Part shown: positions 1-11,760 of the stretch, one piece after another
Layout of the letters: every line of letters starts with the position of its first letter
Position numbering within the stretch: the first letter of the stretch is position 1
Assembly: GCA_034509735.1 (NCBI GenBank)
Contig: JACGWO010000002.1
Span: 41,161,855-41,225,854 of the forward strand
Direction of reading: 5' to 3'
Source: Sesamum alatum
Taxonomy: Eukaryota; Streptophyta; Magnoliopsida; Lamiales; Pedaliaceae
Length of the DNA stretch: 64,000 nt
Notes under the pieces: model-generated
What the model was told of the DNA's origin: nothing
Databases searched by the model: none
The model's input: only the letters and a program-made list of their open reading frames with translations
Translations under genes and position numbers: made by a program

Positions 1-1080
1 AGTTAATATAAGTAATTAATGTTTTCATATATTAATTATAGTATAGTTATTGATAATTAAAATTCATAATAAAATGATGTGCAATACCAATCCTCATATG
101 AGCTTTTGTACAATAAACAATATATAGTTTTTGGAATTTGTTGGGGTAAAGTGTTTGAAAATTCAATATAAAGTTGGGCTGGAGGTTTCAAGTGAGGCCC
201 ATGAACAAAAGCCCATTAATAGTCTTACTGGGCTTACACATGTTCATCCAAATTTTGATTAATAGTAGGCCTTTTTTTTTTTTTTTTTCATTTTCTTTAT
301 CCCCAAATGGAAAATATAATTTTCCTCATGAACTATATATATTTGGCTCTTCAAAGGAAAAAAAAGAAAAGAAAAAAACACTACATATATTTGGGGTTGT
401 AATTTAGTTAGGCCTACTTTACATGTTAGAAAGAGGTAAAATGGTGATAGATAAATGTGGGATTGAAATAGAAATTTGTATGGATATGATAATTTTATCA
501 TTTGTTTATGGAGGATAATGAAAATTGTCATTATACATTGATGGGATAAATGCAATTTTGGTCCTTAAATTTTATCACGAAAGCAGTTTTTGTCCTCAAA
601 TTTTTTTAGGTTGCACTATTAGTTCTCAAATATATATTTTTGAAGTATTTTTGATCCTTTCGTTAACTTTGCTGTTAAACTTAACGGAAAATTCATTTTT
701 ATTGTAAAAAAAAACTATTTTACTCTCATTTTGTGCCAATTTTTAACTTTTAGTCAAATATACTTACTTTTTTCATTTTTCTTTAAACTTAAAGAGAGAG
801 AAAAACTAAAAAACTATTGAATTTAAATAACAAATTTACTTAAATTCAATATGCTTAAAAAAATTTGTTTGAGAACTAATTGTATCAAATCAGAAGAGCT
901 GGACATAATTTACCCAAGTGCTAAGTAAATTTATGTCTGATCATTATTAAATCATATAAACCATTGAATCATACATAGTCTGATTCGCATCGTCAATATT
1001 ATAATTGAACGCCGTACGAGGTAACAATGACATTATCATATTTTCATTATATATATATATATTTTCATGCAACAGTGTGA
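1..1080. other. AT-rich intergenic stretch, no gene
   Basis: No open frame here resembles a protein. The stretch holds poly-T and poly-A runs (about 271-289 and 358-379). At about 545-700 lies a block with phrases such as TTTTGGTCCTTAAATTT that resembles one arm of the palindromic MITEs found upstream of and inside the glycosyltransferase gene. A TA run at about 1048-1063 could serve as the TATA region of the peroxidase gene downstream, but nothing fixes a transcription start. Confidence 0.5.
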
Positions 1081-1297
1081 ATGGTTAAACATCGGCATCA
1101 AGCTAGCGGTAGCACAAACAGTAGGACTTTAATGGCGGCCCTCCAAAATTTAATTAGGCAGTTCGTTCATCTACCCAGGGGCGGCGCATCAGAGATAAAC
1201 AAGTACAAAAGGAAAAACACCACCCTGTCCTTTTCTCTGTTGACTAATCTTCGGTTGTTTTCAGGCAAAACAGCTGATTCCCTACACAGAAAAGACA

Positions 1298-4296
1298 ATG
1301 ATGTTTTTCTCCAGGCCTATTATCTGGGCATCTCTTATCTTTCTTGGACTTGCCTTCTGGTTGCATTACAGCTACCATTCTTCTGAAGATATGGCCGCGG
1401 AACCCTCCAAATCCATCTACGACTTCACTGTCAAGGTGCGTTGTTTAGATTCAGTCGTTTCAAGATTGTGTTTTTTTGTCGTGGTTTAGTCTTGATTGTG
1501 CTGTCCTGTTTCGTTAATTTTGGTCTATTGTTTGAAGATTTTGTGATTTATGGTGTGCTATCTTGTTCTTGAATTGGATCTCGTGTTGTCTGTTGAATAG
1601 GTTGTAAGAGAGGAAGAGTAGTTTCTATTATGCATGGGAATTCGTTTTTGTTTCTTGATGTCTGATGTCTGAGAGGATTCTTGGATCAGAATAAATCTAT
1701 GAATGAGTTTAGTAGTGAAAATGAATGGTCATGGCAGTTAATTTCCAGTTGCAAAATTAGGGGCGTTGTGGGATTGGGATTTGGGATTTGGATTTGTGGT
1801 GCATAGAAATGGACAATTCTTGTCGGACCAGGTTTGGTCGAACCAAACGAATCATAGAGCAAGTGTGCTACATTTGTTATGTGATTGGTCATGTTCCCTG
1901 AACCGTACACCAATCACACAAGTGTATTGCAATTGCCGTATGATTGGTTCAAGTTTTGCCGAGTCCGATACAAATAGATGGTGGCATTAAAGCAAGACTT
2001 GTGATGGCTTCAAAGGCAACTTAGTCTGGGGTGAGATTTTGGGTGAGACATGACTCATTTTTGAGAGATTCTCCAGTTCAATCTTTGCTACAATAATAGT
2101 GCTGAAAATTGTGCTCATCCGTTCCATACGAACTTCGGATGGAATGTATTGGCAATTGATAACTCTGGGTCACATTTTGTAAGCTTTGCAACCAGACATC
2201 TCGAGTTCAATTAAGTTGAAGATCACTGCTTTGTGAATCTCTGAGGTTGCTGCTGTCACTGGCCAACCAAAACCGAAACATTGGATTAATAATGAATAGT
2301 TATTCAAGCTCGTCGTGCGATTCTGAAAGCAAACGTCTCATTTTTAGGTTCAGGGAGCCTTTAATCAGATTGAAAGGAGTATGGTTAAATCATGGGGTGT
2401 TTAATCAACTCACTATAGTAGTCCGGCTGGCTGCTCTTGCTGAAATCATTACTCTTCATTCTCCCGTGCTCTAGCAATTGCGCTCCCTAGACCACTACCA
2501 TGTAGTTAGGTAGGGACAATCAATCCGTAGTGACGGGAATCTAGGAATGCATAGGACGCCATGCCCAGTCGTCACTCTTTTCTTCTTTTCCTCGGCCCCT
2601 TAGATTATTCTTTCATGCATCTCTGTTATACTCTCATGATTTATCTGAAGTAATCCAAATGGAAAATTTTCTTAATTCTCTTCTATTGTAGAATACTTTG
2701 TCAATATTTAAAAGTAGTAGATTTCAGTTGTTCTTTTCGACATGGATCACTGGCTCTCATGTTCTGCGTGCTAAATAAATCGAAATACAGGATGTTCGTG
2801 GAAATGATGTGCCTTTGAGCAATTACCAAGGGAAGGTTCTTCTGATCGTCAATGTTGCTTCAAAATGGTAAATGGTCACATCTGCTGCTTTGAGATTTTG
2901 TCGGCATCCTCTCGGACCTAAGCAGCTACCTCAGTAGAAGCTTTTACATATTTTGGACTCCTTGTTTCTGCTACTCATCTCTGAAGATTTTAAACTTCAA
3001 GAGCAATAAATGTTATTGGCTGCTATACTACCTGGAAGTTTACTCATCCAATTTAGATTGCTCCTAAATTTGATAGCATTTAGTATTTCCGATGAAAAAT
3101 ATCATGGTGCTATTTTCTCCCAGTTGCATAGAAGATATAAGTTCTTTATGCAATATTGCCAAATTACATTTAGTGAAAAGCACAAGCGTTCAATTAAATA
3201 AAATGAACGAATTAGTGCCTGGCATTCTGAGAGGGATTTTACACAAAATTATTTAGATGAAATCTAGAACTAATGGTGATATAATCTTAGCAAAAAGTTA
3301 AATCATGGAGGCTGGTAAACTTGATCTTGGCTGCGGGATAATGTTGAATTATATTTTCCCCGAAGATAAACGGTTCTTTCTTGGTTTATCTATGTATTAT
3401 GCATAGGACTCTGGTGGAAAATATGATGATGTTTCCTTAATCTACATATAGCGATAACTTACTGTTCTGAAGCATAACTTAGACTCTATACTCTTTTCCT
3501 CCTTTACAGTGGTTTAACGCAATCAAATTACAAGGAGTTGAATGTTTTGTACGAGAAGTACAAAGATCAAGGTATGTTTGCCGTTTCTGTGCTGTTCATA
3601 GACAATACAGCACCGTCTCAGGTGTGTGCCAATGCGTTGTGTTTCCGTTTCAGGTTTTGAGATTCTTGCATTTCCTTGCAATCAGTTTGCTTCCCAAGAA
3701 CCAGGAACTAATGAGGAGATTCAAGAAACTGTATGCACTAGGTTTAAGGCCGAATTCCCAATTTTTGAGAAGGTAATTTTTCTTACTTGAATCAGCTGAT
3801 AATCGTATTCCTTACTGCTTCTACAATTCAGCAACATATGGTATTGTAGATTGATGTCAATGGAAAGAACACGGCACCCCTTTACAAGTTCTTGAAGTCG
3901 GAAAAAGGTGGCGTGCTTGTAGATGCTATCAAGTGGAATTTCACCAAGTTTCTGGTGAACAAAGCAGGAAAGGTTGTGCAGAGATACGCTCCCACAACAT
4001 CACCACTTGCAATTGAGGTCGAACGACTTCTTCATATCTGTTTCTTTAACTAATATTGCAAGTTACAAGGGGCTAAGTTGAACATAAACTATTTTCGTTT
4101 GAAGTTTGAAAGATGGGAGAAAACTAACTAAACGAAGAAGCTAAGATATCTCACACACGCTTGACAACTTTTAATTTCAGTGTCTCGGATCTTGATTTTC
4201 AGAGTACTTGACGTTATTACTAGTACATTTGCATCTGATTCGGTACTTTCTTTTTTTGTCGTGCAGAAAGACGTACAAAATCTTTTGGCTACATGA
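1298..4296 (+). CDS. GPX: Phospholipid-hydroperoxide glutathione peroxidase, membrane-anchored type, six exons
   Basis: Reduces lipid and hydrogen peroxides using thioredoxin; plant members carry cysteine instead of selenocysteine. Exons, all GT-AG: 1298-1435, 2791-2867, 3510-3571, 3654-3772, 3850-4017, 4267-4296, giving 197 residues. The peroxidatic Cys codon (NVASKCGLT) is split TG|T across intron 2. The second signature AFPCNQF, the third redox cysteine (ETVCTRF) and the WNF tryptophan are all present. The upstream ATG adds about 30 residues with a hydrophobic stretch ([18 protein letters not shown]), a signal anchor as recalled for Arabidopsis GPX3 (ER/Golgi). An internal ATG at 1391 (MAAEPSKS) would give a cytosolic form. 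A TTTCAG at about 1258-1263 could be the acceptor of a 5'UTR intron. No lesions seen; probably functional. Confidence 0.93.
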
Positions 4297-5740
4297 GCAA
4301 ATATGCAGGTAAGCTTCTTTCCTCATTTTCATCCTGATCATGATCAAGAAAGATTAGAAATCTTCGTAGGGAAGTGGTTGAGAAATGTGATTCTTCTGAT
4401 AATAAGACGTTGTAAGAATATCATGTTAGCGTAGACTGATGAACCCGTATGGGAAGAAGATGAGCTCGTATATCACTACATTATATAGGAAGATGATAAA
4501 GAATGCAGAGAGCTTGCTCAATAGAATATTCACTCAGGTTGCATTTGGATTGGGTGATTGTAGCTAAGGTTCGATGATGGAGAAAATAGCTCAGAGTTGA
4601 TGCTAAAGAATTTGATATCGATTGTCGCTTGAGCTATACTCCATGCAGATGATGGGATGTCAACTTTAGGCTTTGTTTGCTTCCATGAAGGAAAGGCGAA
4701 ATGAAAAGGGAAGCGGAAAGAACAATAATTTTCTTTTAAGTTGTTTGACATGATGAAAAGAAAAGTAAATATTAAATACTTTCAATTGTTTAGTACAGAT
4801 AGACTAATAAGAATTTATTTCTGTTGAACTGCAGCAATGGTTGTCTGCTCTCCGTCTCTGGAATATTTCTACTGTTTTTGGACATTAGCAATGTGATGCT
4901 GCCTGCTGTGTCTGATGCAATAGATGCATTTGTATCTCGCCAATTGGTGAATTCTGAACATGCTTTGATGCTGAAATAAGATGTCTGAATTCAGTTTGTT
5001 TTACCTGTTGGATTGGGACTCGAAACTCTTTCCTTGTGTAACACACACATCGAGATACATGAATTAGCAATGGCAATTAACCCTTATCTTATGGGACTAA
5101 AAATATAATTTCGTTTGACTGGCATCATACGCAATTAATATTACATCGATAGATACTTCCCAACCATAGAGTCTGCTAATCGTAACCAAGAAAGCGACAT
5201 CAATTTCTCATGTTTTTCTTCTTTGCATACATTAGTTTACATCGTGGGACTCGTCTTGTAAGTATCTTTCGTTCATTATTTTGTTGATGATTATCACGAT
5301 ACTCTTATAACCTCATCTTGTAAGTATCTTTTATTCATAATCATGGCAATAATCTTATAACGACAAGGTGAAGAAGACGACATGTATAGTGTAATGAATC
5401 AGTATTAGTCTATACATAAAAATTGCTGAAATCACTTCCTAACTGGTATTTTTCGGTAGACGTTGAGCAGAAATCGACAAACGCCTTAGTTATTGCCTGT
5501 TAAAACTGTTTGGTAAACCTCTTTCACTCCTAATGAATATCAAACTTAACGAAAGATTCCTCTTCATTTTGTAAGATAGCCATATACATCTCTTCTTGTC
5601 TCACTGTTTATGTCTATTCTCCTTCGTCTTTAAGTCAGTAAAATCCATATTTAAGCTTTGAGGTCGACGACTCACCCAAAGTCTTTAAACCTATAGTATG
5701 ATAATAACATTACATCATGAGTCTTTCAGCTCCATATTTT
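4297..5740. other. 3' flank of the peroxidase gene and intergenic DNA
   Basis: Follows the TGA of the peroxidase gene and should include its 3'UTR; no further exon is recognised. A roughly 63-bp imperfect direct repeat lies at about 5245-5345, both units containing TCTTGTAAGTATCTTT and TTCAT. No RNA gene or transposon terminus was recognised. Confidence 0.5.
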
Positions 5741-5744
5741 TGGA

Positions 5745-6143
5745 TTAATTGCATTTTTGGTCCCGTAACGTGTCATTTGGCATTTATGTTCTTTAACTTT
5801 TTAGGATAATATTTTTGGTTTTATATCTTTCTAATTTTCGTGATTTTAGCCGGAGTTCACCATTAGTTGCACGTGCCTTTCATGCAACATTTAAAAATTG
5901 GGGCTTTTGTTCCTGTTGGTTCATTTTTTCCAACATTTTTGCCCTTTAATTTTTCAAGGTAGCATTTTGAACCTGCGTCTTTTTAATTTTTGCAATTTTA
6001 ATCTTTTTGACGTCGTAGTTCACCCTTTTCGTTGATGGAGGTGAACTCCAACGAAGAAAAGGACTAAATTACAAAAATTAAAAAAAATATGAAACTAAAA
6101 TGCAATACTAGAAAGTTAAAGGACGAAGACATGAAATAACATA
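5745..6143. repeat. Degenerate palindromic MITE
   Basis: The left arm (about 5765-5870, with TTCTTTAACTTTTTAGGATA and a GTGATTTTAG block) is an imperfect reverse complement of the right arm (about 6060-6125, with AAAGTTAAAGGACGAAGACA). It belongs to the same style of long-armed MITE as the one in the glycosyltransferase intron at about 8465-8965. The next MITE is inserted at its right edge. Exact ends are not determined. Confidence 0.55.
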
Positions 6144-6640
6144 GGGTTAATTATACTTAGACCCCCTCTGAAAATGCATAATTACACTTTCCCCCAAAGA
6201 AGTTTTGAAATTACATTTACACCCCCTCTAAAAATTCTTTGTTTACTTGACCTCCATTCGTTAAAGTTTGGGCGAAAAATGTTCATTTCAACAAAAATAA
6301 TTACATAAATTTTCAATTTTACCTCTCATTTAACATTCTCGTGCAATAATTTTGTACTTATAAGGAAAAAATATAATAATATTGGCCTCACTCCATACAT
6401 ATACGTTACACTTATCCTCTTATAAGTACAAAAATATACATGAGAATGTTAAATGATGGGAAAAATTGAAAATTTGTGTAATTATTTTTGTTGACGTGAA
6501 CATTTTTCGTCCAAACTCTAACGGATGGGGGTCAGGTGTAAACAGAGAATTTTCGGAGGGGGTGTAAGTGTAATTTCAAAACCTTTTTGGGGGAAAGTGT
6601 AATTATACATTTTCAGAGTGGGTGTAAGTGTAATTAACCC
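6144..6640. mobile_element. Mutator-like MITE with 9-bp target site duplication
   Basis: Begins GGGTTAATTATACTTAGACC and ends with the imperfect reverse complement (GGTGTAAGTGTAATTAACCC). The whole element is palindromic, with the fold centre near 6390. It is flanked by perfect 9-bp direct repeats AATAACATA at 6135-6143 and 6641-6649, the size expected for Mutator-like elements. It ends about 70 bp upstream of the TATA box of the glycosyltransferase gene, so it forms part of that promoter. Confidence 0.85.
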
Positions 6641-6707
6641 AATAACATAAGTTATATTTTTAACTCGACCACAGTGCATTGCCTGTTTCACATGACATTG
6701 AAGCAGT

Positions 6708-6716
6708 CTATAAATA
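6708..6716 (+). promoter_or_regulatory. TATA box of the glycosyltransferase gene
   Basis: CTATAAATA lies about 41-49 bp upstream of the ATG at 6757. That implies a very short 5'UTR of roughly 10-20 nt if transcription starts about 30 bp after the box. Spacing and sequence are canonical for plants; function is inferred. Confidence 0.6.
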
Positions 6717-6756
6717 TCTATGTATCTAAAGTCCTTTGGAGCATAGAACTGAATCA

Positions 6757-9700
6757 ATGGCAGTGATTAAGGGCAAGAAACCTCATGTCCTGGCGGTGCC
6801 GTTTCCAGCTCAAGGCCACGTTAAGCCGCTCATGAAGCTGTCGCGCCAAATAGCCAGACATGGGATCAAGGTTACGTTTGTTAACATAGAATGCATACAT
6901 GAAAAAATTGTCGCTGCTGCGAAGATGTCTGCTGGTGACGAGGAGGACGGTCAGGAGGACGACAACATCGTCCTGACGACGGTCCCTGATGGGAGAAGTC
7001 CTGACGATGATCGGAACGACAGTTTTAAGCTGTTGGAAAGCCTTAGGAATACGATGCCTGGATTCTTGACAGGTTTGATTGAGAGTATCAACAGTTCGAA
7101 TGGTGATGAGAGAGTTTCTTGTGTGATAGCTGATATTACAATTGGGTGGATTCTGGAGACCGCTGAGAAGATGGGAGCGGAACCTGTTGTCTTTTCACCA
7201 CCGTCTGCGGCGGCGCTGGCCATAATACTTCACATTCCGAGGCTTTTGGAAGAAGGGAATCTTGACTCAAATGGTACAATTAACCCATTCTTTTTTTTTT
7301 TTTTTTTTGAAATATATATATATATATATATATATATATCTTTTACCATTACTATATGAGCAAATTAATGTTAAGATTGCAGTTCGAATCTTCTATTTTA
7401 AATTAACGTTATATCTTATATTTCACTTCACATTAACCAAACACGTGAGTGAATTAATATTTGGGTAAATTACAACCATCTTTTATGATATTTGACATAA
7501 CTATAAATATTTCCTCGTTAGGAAAATTACCAATATCCTCTGATTTTAACGATGTTTAATAATAAGCTCAATTCGTTAATTTCTGTTAGATTTTCATTCA
7601 TTTTTTGTGGTGACTGATCAAAATATCCTTATGAATTATAAAATATTATGTTACGTATATTTTAAAATTTTATTAATTTTGGATAATTCATTTTATAATT
7701 TTTTAAAATTTTTCACTCACCTGGTTCGATATTTTTTTCCCTACAAATTTTCACTTTTTTAAAAATAAAATAAAATAATACTGTATGAACAAAGTTGATA
7801 ATTCCAAATATCCACAACGGATTACATTATTTCATTAAACATCAGGGGATATGTGTAATTCTTCAAACAATGAGAGAACATCGTAATTATACCAAATTTT
7901 AGGGGAGCTCGATTTAATTTATCCAAAATATTTTTCTTACTTGTATATGAAAAGTGAAATATAAGATAAAATATAAATCGGAAAAAAGAAAATCCAGATT
8001 AGAGCAACTTGGTTCTTTTAAATACATTGTAAACGAAATTAAGTAAGCTGATTATTTAACTAAGGTGGTTGAACCCACTTTCACAAGGGGGAATATGAAA
8101 GGTACATATAATAAATATTAGGGATATATAATCATTACAAAAAAATAGCTAAATAATAACGAAAAAATGTATTGCTGAAATCAGCGTCGAGCTAATTAGC
8201 AAGTGAAATTTTCATTGCTAATCTACACTACTTAATATATATTTAAAAAAATTCGTTGGCTAAATTTTTTGGCAAGTAAATTTTCGTTGCTAAAGACATT
8301 AGCAAGTATATTTCTTATATTAAATAATATATTAGTAACAAGAATTTTACTTGCTAATTAACTAGAAGTTGATTTATTTTTGTTGCTATTGAGTGTTTTT
8401 CTTGTAGTGAATTATATTCCACCCCTTGATTTATGATTTTTTATACAATCTACTTATTTTTATATGGCTTGGTCCTATAATTTTGGCACTTTGGTATTTT
8501 TATCCTTTATCTTTTTAGGATTGCAAAAGAGTATTGTAACTTTTTGATATTTCGTGATTTTGATCATTCCAATGCCGAATTTTGCAAAAGTCGCCGGAAG
8601 ATATCATGTGCGCCTCACGTGGTTCATTTAAATTGGGAATTTTGTTCGGATTAGTTCACTTTTGCCTATATGGATGAAAAATTAGAAAACAAAATGAGGT
8701 GGCACATGATTTATTTCAAAATTCGTCACTGGAAGGACCAAAATCGCAAAATATCAAAAAATTATAGGACTCTTTTGCAATCCCTAGAAATATAAAGGAT
8801 AAAAATGCCAAAATCGCGAGGGGCACATGATTAGTTCCGGTAACTTTTGCAAAATCTGGCACCGGAAGGACCAAAATCACGAAATGTCAAAAAATTACAG
8901 GATTATTTTACAATCCTAGAAAAATAAAAGATAAAAATACCAAAGTGCTATAATTACATGACGAAAAATTTATTAAAGCCTTTTTATATTTAATTATTAA
9001 AATCTTCCCTAACAACATATTAATTTGTATATGATGTTGACGTTTTTCAAATTGCAGGAACCATCGAGAAAGATGAAATGATCAGCCTGTCCGAAAATAT
9101 ACCAGCCTGGAGACAAAATGAACTAACCTGGAGCTTCCCCGTTGACTTAGAAACCCAAAAGATCTTCTTTGAATGTTCATTAACAATCGAAAAGACTATA
9201 ATCCAGGCTAAGTGGTTGCTAAGCAGCACCTGCTATGACCTTGAATCCGCAGCTTGTGATTTGATTCCTGGGTTACTGCCCATTGGACCATTACTAGAGA
9301 CTAAAAACCCTAAATCTTTGTCCAATTCTTGCAACTTCCACCCTGAGGATGCCTCCTGTTTAAGGTGGCTGGACGATAAACCGCCTGGATCAGTGGTTTA
9401 TGTTTCTTTCGGCAGCTTAGCAGTCCTGTCTCAGCAACAGTTAGATGAGCTGGCACTTGGGCTCGAGCTTTCCGGCCGGGCTTTTCTGTGGGTCGTCAGG
9501 CCGGACCTTGCAAACGGGTCGCGGGCTGTCTACCCGGATGGCTTCCTGGAGAGAGTCGGTGAGCTTGGGAAGATAGTCGACTGGGCGCCTCAAGAGAGAG
9601 TTCTTTCTCATCGATCTGTTGCCTGTTTTCTGTCGCACTGTGGGTGGAACTCGACTCTGGAAGGTTTGAGCTATGGTGTGCCGTTTTTGTGTTGGCCTTA

Positions 9701-9947
9701 TTTTGCTGATCAGCATCATAATCAGAATTACATCTGTGATAAGTGGGAGATCGGGGTGAGAATTGATCTTGAAGAGAATGGAATCAGGACGAGGCATGAA
9801 ATCACGACAAAGATTGAGATGCTGTTTTCCGATGGTATGTTTAAGGAAAATGCAATGAAAGTGAAGGCAATGTGTGGAAAGAGTGTTGGTGAGGGGGGCT
9901 GTTCTTACAAGAATTTTAAGACATTTGTTGATCATATCAGGAAATGA
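6757..9947 (+). CDS. UGT83A1: UDP-glycosyltransferase, UGT83A1-like, two exons
   Basis: Family 1 glycosyltransferase, expected to move glucose from UDP-glucose to a small hydrophobic acceptor in the cytosol; the acceptor cannot be read from sequence. Exons 6757-7273 and 9058-9947 (phase-1 GT-AG intron of 1784 bp, Gly173 codon split G|GA) give 468 residues, normal family length. Catalytic His21 is in PAQGHVKPL, and the partner Asp is in VIADITIGW. The 44-residue PSPG sugar-donor box runs from Trp348 (WAPQERVLSHRS) through HCGWNSTLEG to Gln391 (YFADQ); a terminal Gln usually means UDP-glucose. The first true ATG is at 6757. The intron is full of MITEs. A partial copy lies at 53.85-54.37 kb. No lesions seen. 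Confidence 0.93.
7463..7924. mobile_element. Mutator-like MITE in the glycosyltransferase intron
   Basis: Starts GGGTAAATTACAACC and ends TTTAATTTATCC. The arms read as reverse complements around a divergent centre. Flanking 9-mers TTAATATTT (7454-7462) and AAAATATTT (7925-7933) look like a mutated 9-bp duplication. Same family as the elements at 49766-50193 and 54948-55374. A poly-T run and (TA)n tract at about 7290-7340 lie just upstream. Confidence 0.6.
8133..8409. mobile_element. CACTA-like MITE in the glycosyltransferase intron
   Basis: The left end reads CATTACAAAAAAATAGC (a degenerate CACTACAAAAAA terminus) and the right end GTGTTTTTCTTGTAGTG. Between them the motif TTAGCAAGT and its complement recur, like the subterminal repeats of CACTA elements. 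No coding capacity. Confidence 0.6.
8465..8965. repeat. Long-armed palindromic MITE in the glycosyltransferase intron
   Basis: The left arm (about 8471-8590, CACTTTGGTATTTTTATCC then GATATTTCGTGATTTTG) is the reverse complement of the right arm (about 8850-8955), with arms of roughly 100 bp. A partial extra copy of the right arm lies at about 8730-8830, so the element holds an internal duplication. No clean target duplication was found. Confidence 0.6.
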
Positions 9948-11645
9948 AGATGATTAATGTGCATGTTGTCCTTGAATTTCGGGTTTAATGTAATTTATCT
10001 CCCTGTTTAGGGGTAAATAGAGCAAAATATCCCCTATTTAGGGGGGTAGATAGCTCCATTTCAAAAAGTACGGGGAGGTAAATTGATTCATTTTTAAAAA
10101 CATAAGAAGGTAAATTGCTATTTTATTTTTCATAGGAGGATAATTTACACATTTGTAATATCACATGGGGGTTGCTTGCATTTTTTCTATGAATTTCTAA
10201 GGTTTGGTCGTGTAATGCTGGTTTACGTATTTCATCTATTTTCTTGAAATGTAATGTTTTTGCATGTATCGGATACCTCATCACATGCCCAAATCAAATA
10301 AAAGTTGAGATTCTAACAGGTCATGCATGAGTTTGAATTCAATCACATGTATTAGGTATGTCGTCAAAGTTTATAGAAAATATATTAGAACACCACACAT
10401 ATTCGAGACTGTATCTGATTGGAGCAAAAAATAAAAATAAAAAAAAATCAAAGTACGTACTCGATGTTCAGTTTGAGCTCAATTTGAGTAAAAACTCATT
10501 TGAGCTCAATTTGATAATAAACAAACCAAACTTTCACCATTTTTCATTTAATAAACTTTTAGGTTCGGTTGGAGCTCGATTCAATCAACAAAAAATAAAT
10601 AAAATATATTTAAAAATATCAAACTATTCGAGTTCAACTTATGTTCGATTTACCTGAAACTCGTTTGAACTCATTTTAATTATTATTTAAACCAAACTTA
10701 AACACAATTTCTCAAACTTGATTAAAAAAAAACACCCAAACAACAAAACCTTCATATCGATTTGACTAATTTAGAGCCCAATATTCGATAGAGATTCACA
10801 TATAGTTGGCGGTAATTTTATAAGAGTTTTGAGCTCGTAATAAAGCCTCAATGAAGGTTTAGATGTAATGGTAATATGGTCCAAATAATACAAATCAAGG
10901 GTGTATTAATGGAAATAATTAATGCTTTAATACTTTTTCTATAATTTGAAAAAAGAAGCTTGAAGAAAAGAAACATATAAAATTATGAGATATGCATGGA
11001 TAGTTTTGTTGAATTAAAATTAAATAAAGAATTAAAGAAAGAGAGGACTAACCTCCATTACTATATCACCTACTACATTATATATATTGACTTGGAATTA
11101 GCAATTTCCCTCAAAATTTCTTTTGTTGTGAGAGCTTTCATAATCAAAATACATATAACTACTGTTTTTGTATACTCACAATCTTTTATTATAGGGTGAA
11201 TTACAATAATCTCCCCTAAAATTTAGTATAATTATGAATTACATCCTCATTGTTTCAAAAATTATAAATATCCTCTTATCGTTTCTTGCATTGTATGTCA
11301 CATATTAGGGGAATCAAGTTTAACACAAGCAAATTTGGAACATTTACTTGCGGATCTGACATGAGCGGACCTAAGAAAATAGTGAAAGAAAATTAGAGAA
11401 GAAAAAGAGACGTGTAAGTTTGTAAGAAAGAAAGTGGAAAGTTGAGAAAAGAGAAAAAAAAAAAAGAGAAGTGAGAAGAAAAATAATAAAATATTAAAAA
11501 AATAAATATTGGTAGACCAATAAATTAAAGGCACCAATATGATACTCATCAATTCTATAAATGTATAGATATTACATGTATAAATTATTTCTTTAAATAT
11601 ATAGATAATATAAACTTTTTGCATGCAATAAATATAATATTTAAA
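9948..11645. other. Downstream flank of the glycosyltransferase gene
   Basis: No gene. It carries an insertion-like block at about 9985-10180 (absent from the duplicate copy) and AT-rich DNA that aligns with 54395-55552 and 61260-62640. A partial MITE (GGGTGAATTACAATAATC) is at about 11195-11290, and a poly-purine run at about 11385-11490. Homology to the second copy continues to 11645, where the Helitron begins. Confidence 0.6.
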
Positions 11646-11760
11646 TCTATATAATAAAACAGAATTATTGAGACTATCCACCTAAGCGCCGTGTATGCGC
11701 AGGTGTGGATAGCCTCAATGAGCTCTATTCTGCCAAATGGAATTCAACAACTTTTTAGAT
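11646..11760 (+). repeat. Helitron 5' terminus, copy a
   Basis: TCTATATAATAAAACAG, then TTGAGACTATCCACCTAAG, CTCAATGAG and CTGCCAAATG. It is followed by an AT-rich block (about 11760-12935) that recurs at about 13520-14721. Confidence 0.85.

Noticed and set aside
1081..1386. 101-codon frame upstream of and overlapping peroxidase exon 1
   Set aside because: Its reading frame differs from the conserved peroxidase frame and it has no recognisable content; it is probably 5'UTR.
10358..10657. 99-codon open frame downstream of the UGT gene
   Set aside because: Asn/Lys/Leu-rich translation of AT-rich DNA; the duplicate locus does not conserve it.
11298..11681. 127-codon minus-strand frame with hydrophobic stretches
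   Set aside because: It crosses the Helitron boundary and consists of translated AT-rich and poly-purine sequence.
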